Below, piece by piece: positions 62,101 through 64,000 of a stretch of DNA of 64,000 bases (positions within the stretch are counted from its first letter, which is position 1; each line of letters begins with the position of its first letter). The notes beneath the pieces were generated by a model that saw nothing but the letters and a program-made list of their open reading frames with translations, was not told the origin of the DNA and made no database searches. The DNA comes from Talinum fruticosum (Eukaryota; Streptophyta; Magnoliopsida; Caryophyllales; Talinaceae): assembly GCA_021018815.1 (NCBI GenBank), contig JAITYX010000002.1, positions 9,269,001-9,333,000 of the forward strand, in the 5' to 3' direction. The position numbers were made by a program, and so were the translations under genes.

Positions 62101-64000
62101 AACTTACCCATAATAACAATAGAGGAAAAGGTCTTTTGGCTGGTCAACCTCAAAGACATCATCCTCGAGCACGCATAAACCAGTTTTGTAGAACTTAGAC
62201 AGAATACAAAGAAGAAGAAAGTCAGGATGTAGAGTAGTCAAATGTTCAGAAGAAGGCCGAACTTTACGGATAGCAGTTAGCATTGGGGCAACACCCTTGA
62301 TAGGAGCTTCAAGCACCATAACTTGATCCCTGAACCTCTTGCAGACACATATAACTGCAACAGAAAACAAGCAGAAGACCAACAATGGTAAGATACAACT
62401 CCAGTTATATCTATGACACAACTCTTGACAAGGCAAAACAAGCGTACACTTATCATGAGCTAGACGGATCTGATCTGCAAGACAAGAGTTAATAAATCTG
62501 GCTACCAACAAAACCACCTCATTTGCTTGTTCTCTTGATATTGGAGAAGATGTATAGGCATCCCTGCCAAAATACAAAACATCAGCATTATAAGTGAAAG
62601 ATATTTCAACGTGTTAATTGGATATCTGTACAGCAAGAAGACAGAAAGCTGTCATTCTGCATTAAACTCATGGTTAGCACTTGTGGGATATGAAATCTTA
62701 AATTCTTAATGTTACTGATTTAACCAATAGCAAACAATATGTACTGAAATTATTGAATGGACTTTAAACGAAAAAGTGAATCCAGTACACCAAAGTCCAG
62801 CCGAGTTAGGGTGCTAAGCACAATAGGTTAGATGAACGCAATCTTGCCCTTAAATTGCTAAAAAGAAACCGTCAATCATAGACGAAACAAGATTATCATA
62901 GCATATTGCTGAACCTTCTGAACCACCATCTTTCTTTTTTTGCATTTTTTAAAACAAAAATTCATTTGTTCATTGGTTTTGTTGCTAAAACATTAATTGG
63001 TGTAAACAACAATGAAAGCCCTAAAATGAGTCCTTTAAAAGTTGGCTCCATATTAAGGCAATTATGTGACAGTTTGAGCGAAAAACGATGGTGAAACCTC
63101 CCTCCCGAGGGGGTGGCGTCACATTCAGTAAAAGCAAAGACTTGTCTTCCATAAATACTGCATGTTGAATTAGAATAATTTGATCCATGGGAAGATTCTT
63201 CAATCCTTGGGAACCCAATCTTATTTCAGAAAAAGAGAGGTGGTCAGCCAATTCTTTTGACAATGTTTGATGGTCATACATTATGTCAGTTTTCAATCAA
63301 CAAGCATGTAGAACCTTGAGAAGTAATAAAAAAGAGGTGCACAAAAACAGCAAAGTTAGCTAATGATACTTATGTTTTACCATTGTAAAAAAAACAATAA
63401 GGAAATGATTTAGATACACACTTATGATCAAGCCTACAGCTTGCACATTCAGGAAATTTACTAACAGACAGCAAGAATGAAAATCAACCCATAGTTAAAA
63501 AGTGTCATATTTTCACGTTTAGGTTCCCTAGTTCAATACAATTCGAGTTTAACACATTTACATAAACCACGAAAATCCGTAAGAAACCATGAGCAAACCC
63601 TAAACACAAACGCCACAATACAACGCAGTTCACCGATGTTTTACTCTTGTAGACCTTAAGCGCGTTCTTCCCTATGTGAAAATATACTACTTTCAGTTTC
63701 AATATGCCCCAATTGACAACCCTAATCAATCAATAATGCAATTGCAACAAATTGCGCAAACTGAAATCATATCCTCCACTCAAACAGCCCAAAAAAAGTA
63801 AATTAACTAAATTGCGGCATTGGAGATAGCAGTTTTGAGGAATTAGGGCTTACAGAAAGTAGAGAAAACCGAGAGAGTGGATTGAAGGATCGAGCTGATC
63901 GAGGAAAGGAGGCAAGCGAGCGGAGTTAGCCCGGAGCAACTCTTCGGATTGCTTGAGGATGTGGTGGAGCTGCCCTAAATCCGCCGCGCTTCCAGAGAGT
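59159..64000 (-). CDS. CSN3: COP9 signalosome subunit 3 (N-terminus cut by window end)
   Basis: Exons in transcript order: 63854-64000 (partial), 62448-62563, 62108-62354, 61277-61334, 60878-60967, 60511-60576, 60248-60337, 59975-60133, 59695-59816, 59323-59395, 59159-59227. The 411 visible residues run from [20 protein letters not shown] to [14 protein letters not shown], so perhaps 15-20 N-terminal residues lie beyond the window. CSN3 is one of the PCI-domain subunits of the eight-subunit COP9 signalosome, which removes NEDD8/RUB from cullins and so controls CRL ubiquitin ligases. In Arabidopsis, loss gives the fusca (FUS11) seedling phenotype. The helical-repeat region ([20 protein letters not shown]) leads into the PCI/winged-helix part ([40 protein letters not shown]). 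No frameshift or missing segment is visible. Confidence 0.96.

Noticed and set aside
1..64000. CRISPR array, operon, phage or integrative element
   Set aside because: Intron-rich plant nuclear DNA; no regularly spaced repeats, polycistronic spacing, integrase or attachment sites.

Overview
This is nuclear DNA from a flowering plant, almost certainly a eudicot. The genes are split into many exons by AT-rich GT..AG introns, and there are GA/CT-rich leaders, microsatellites and a Stowaway-type MITE. The protein set is plant-specific: NADP-malate dehydrogenase with thioredoxin cysteines, a membrane-anchored NAC factor, DUF1997, an NT-C2 coiled-coil protein and a plant shugoshin. The species cannot be named from the sequence alone.

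Layout: (1) 303-1356 (+), last three exons of a RING-finger E3 ligase gene cut by the window start. (2) 3140-11218 (-), a protein of about 1,388 residues with an N-terminal C2 domain and a very long coiled coil. (3) 14850-20264 (-), a plastid-type DUF1997 protein. (4) 24200-29809 (+), a kelch-repeat protein with a C-terminal coiled coil. (5) 31801-36753 (+), chloroplast NADP-malate dehydrogenase, complete and redox-regulated. (6) 38135-41603 (-), a tail-anchored NAC transcription factor of the NAC053/NAC078 type. (7) 43753-48226 (-), shugoshin, protector of centromeric cohesion. (8) 49996-56591 (+), a plastid SET-domain protein related to Rubisco methyltransferase. (9) 59159-64000 (-), COP9 signalosome subunit 3, lacking only its first residues beyond the window end. 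Exon boundaries were set by reading splice sites and checking that phases match across every junction.

These are independent nuclear genes, not an operon, and they share no single pathway. From memory, several resemble neighbours in two Arabidopsis chromosome 5 blocks: the At5g04320-At5g04460 interval (shugoshin, NAC078, kelch, DUF1997, RING) and At5g14250-At5g14260 (CSN3, SET protein). The window therefore looks like an ordinary, ancestrally linked gene-rich segment.

Two observations stand out. First, five of the nine genes, including otherwise well-conserved ones, carry one to three single-base frameshifts, and each is repaired by adding one base to a mononucleotide run of 4-6. The DUF1997 first exon probably shows the same. 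This looks like systematic homopolymer under-calling in the assembly rather than mass gene death. Second, the 3' half of the shugoshin gene consists of three consecutive copies of a short-exon/long-exon pair with identical intron phases, an intragenic tandem exon duplication. I found no evidence of an undescribed multi-gene system, CRISPR array, virus or toxin locus.
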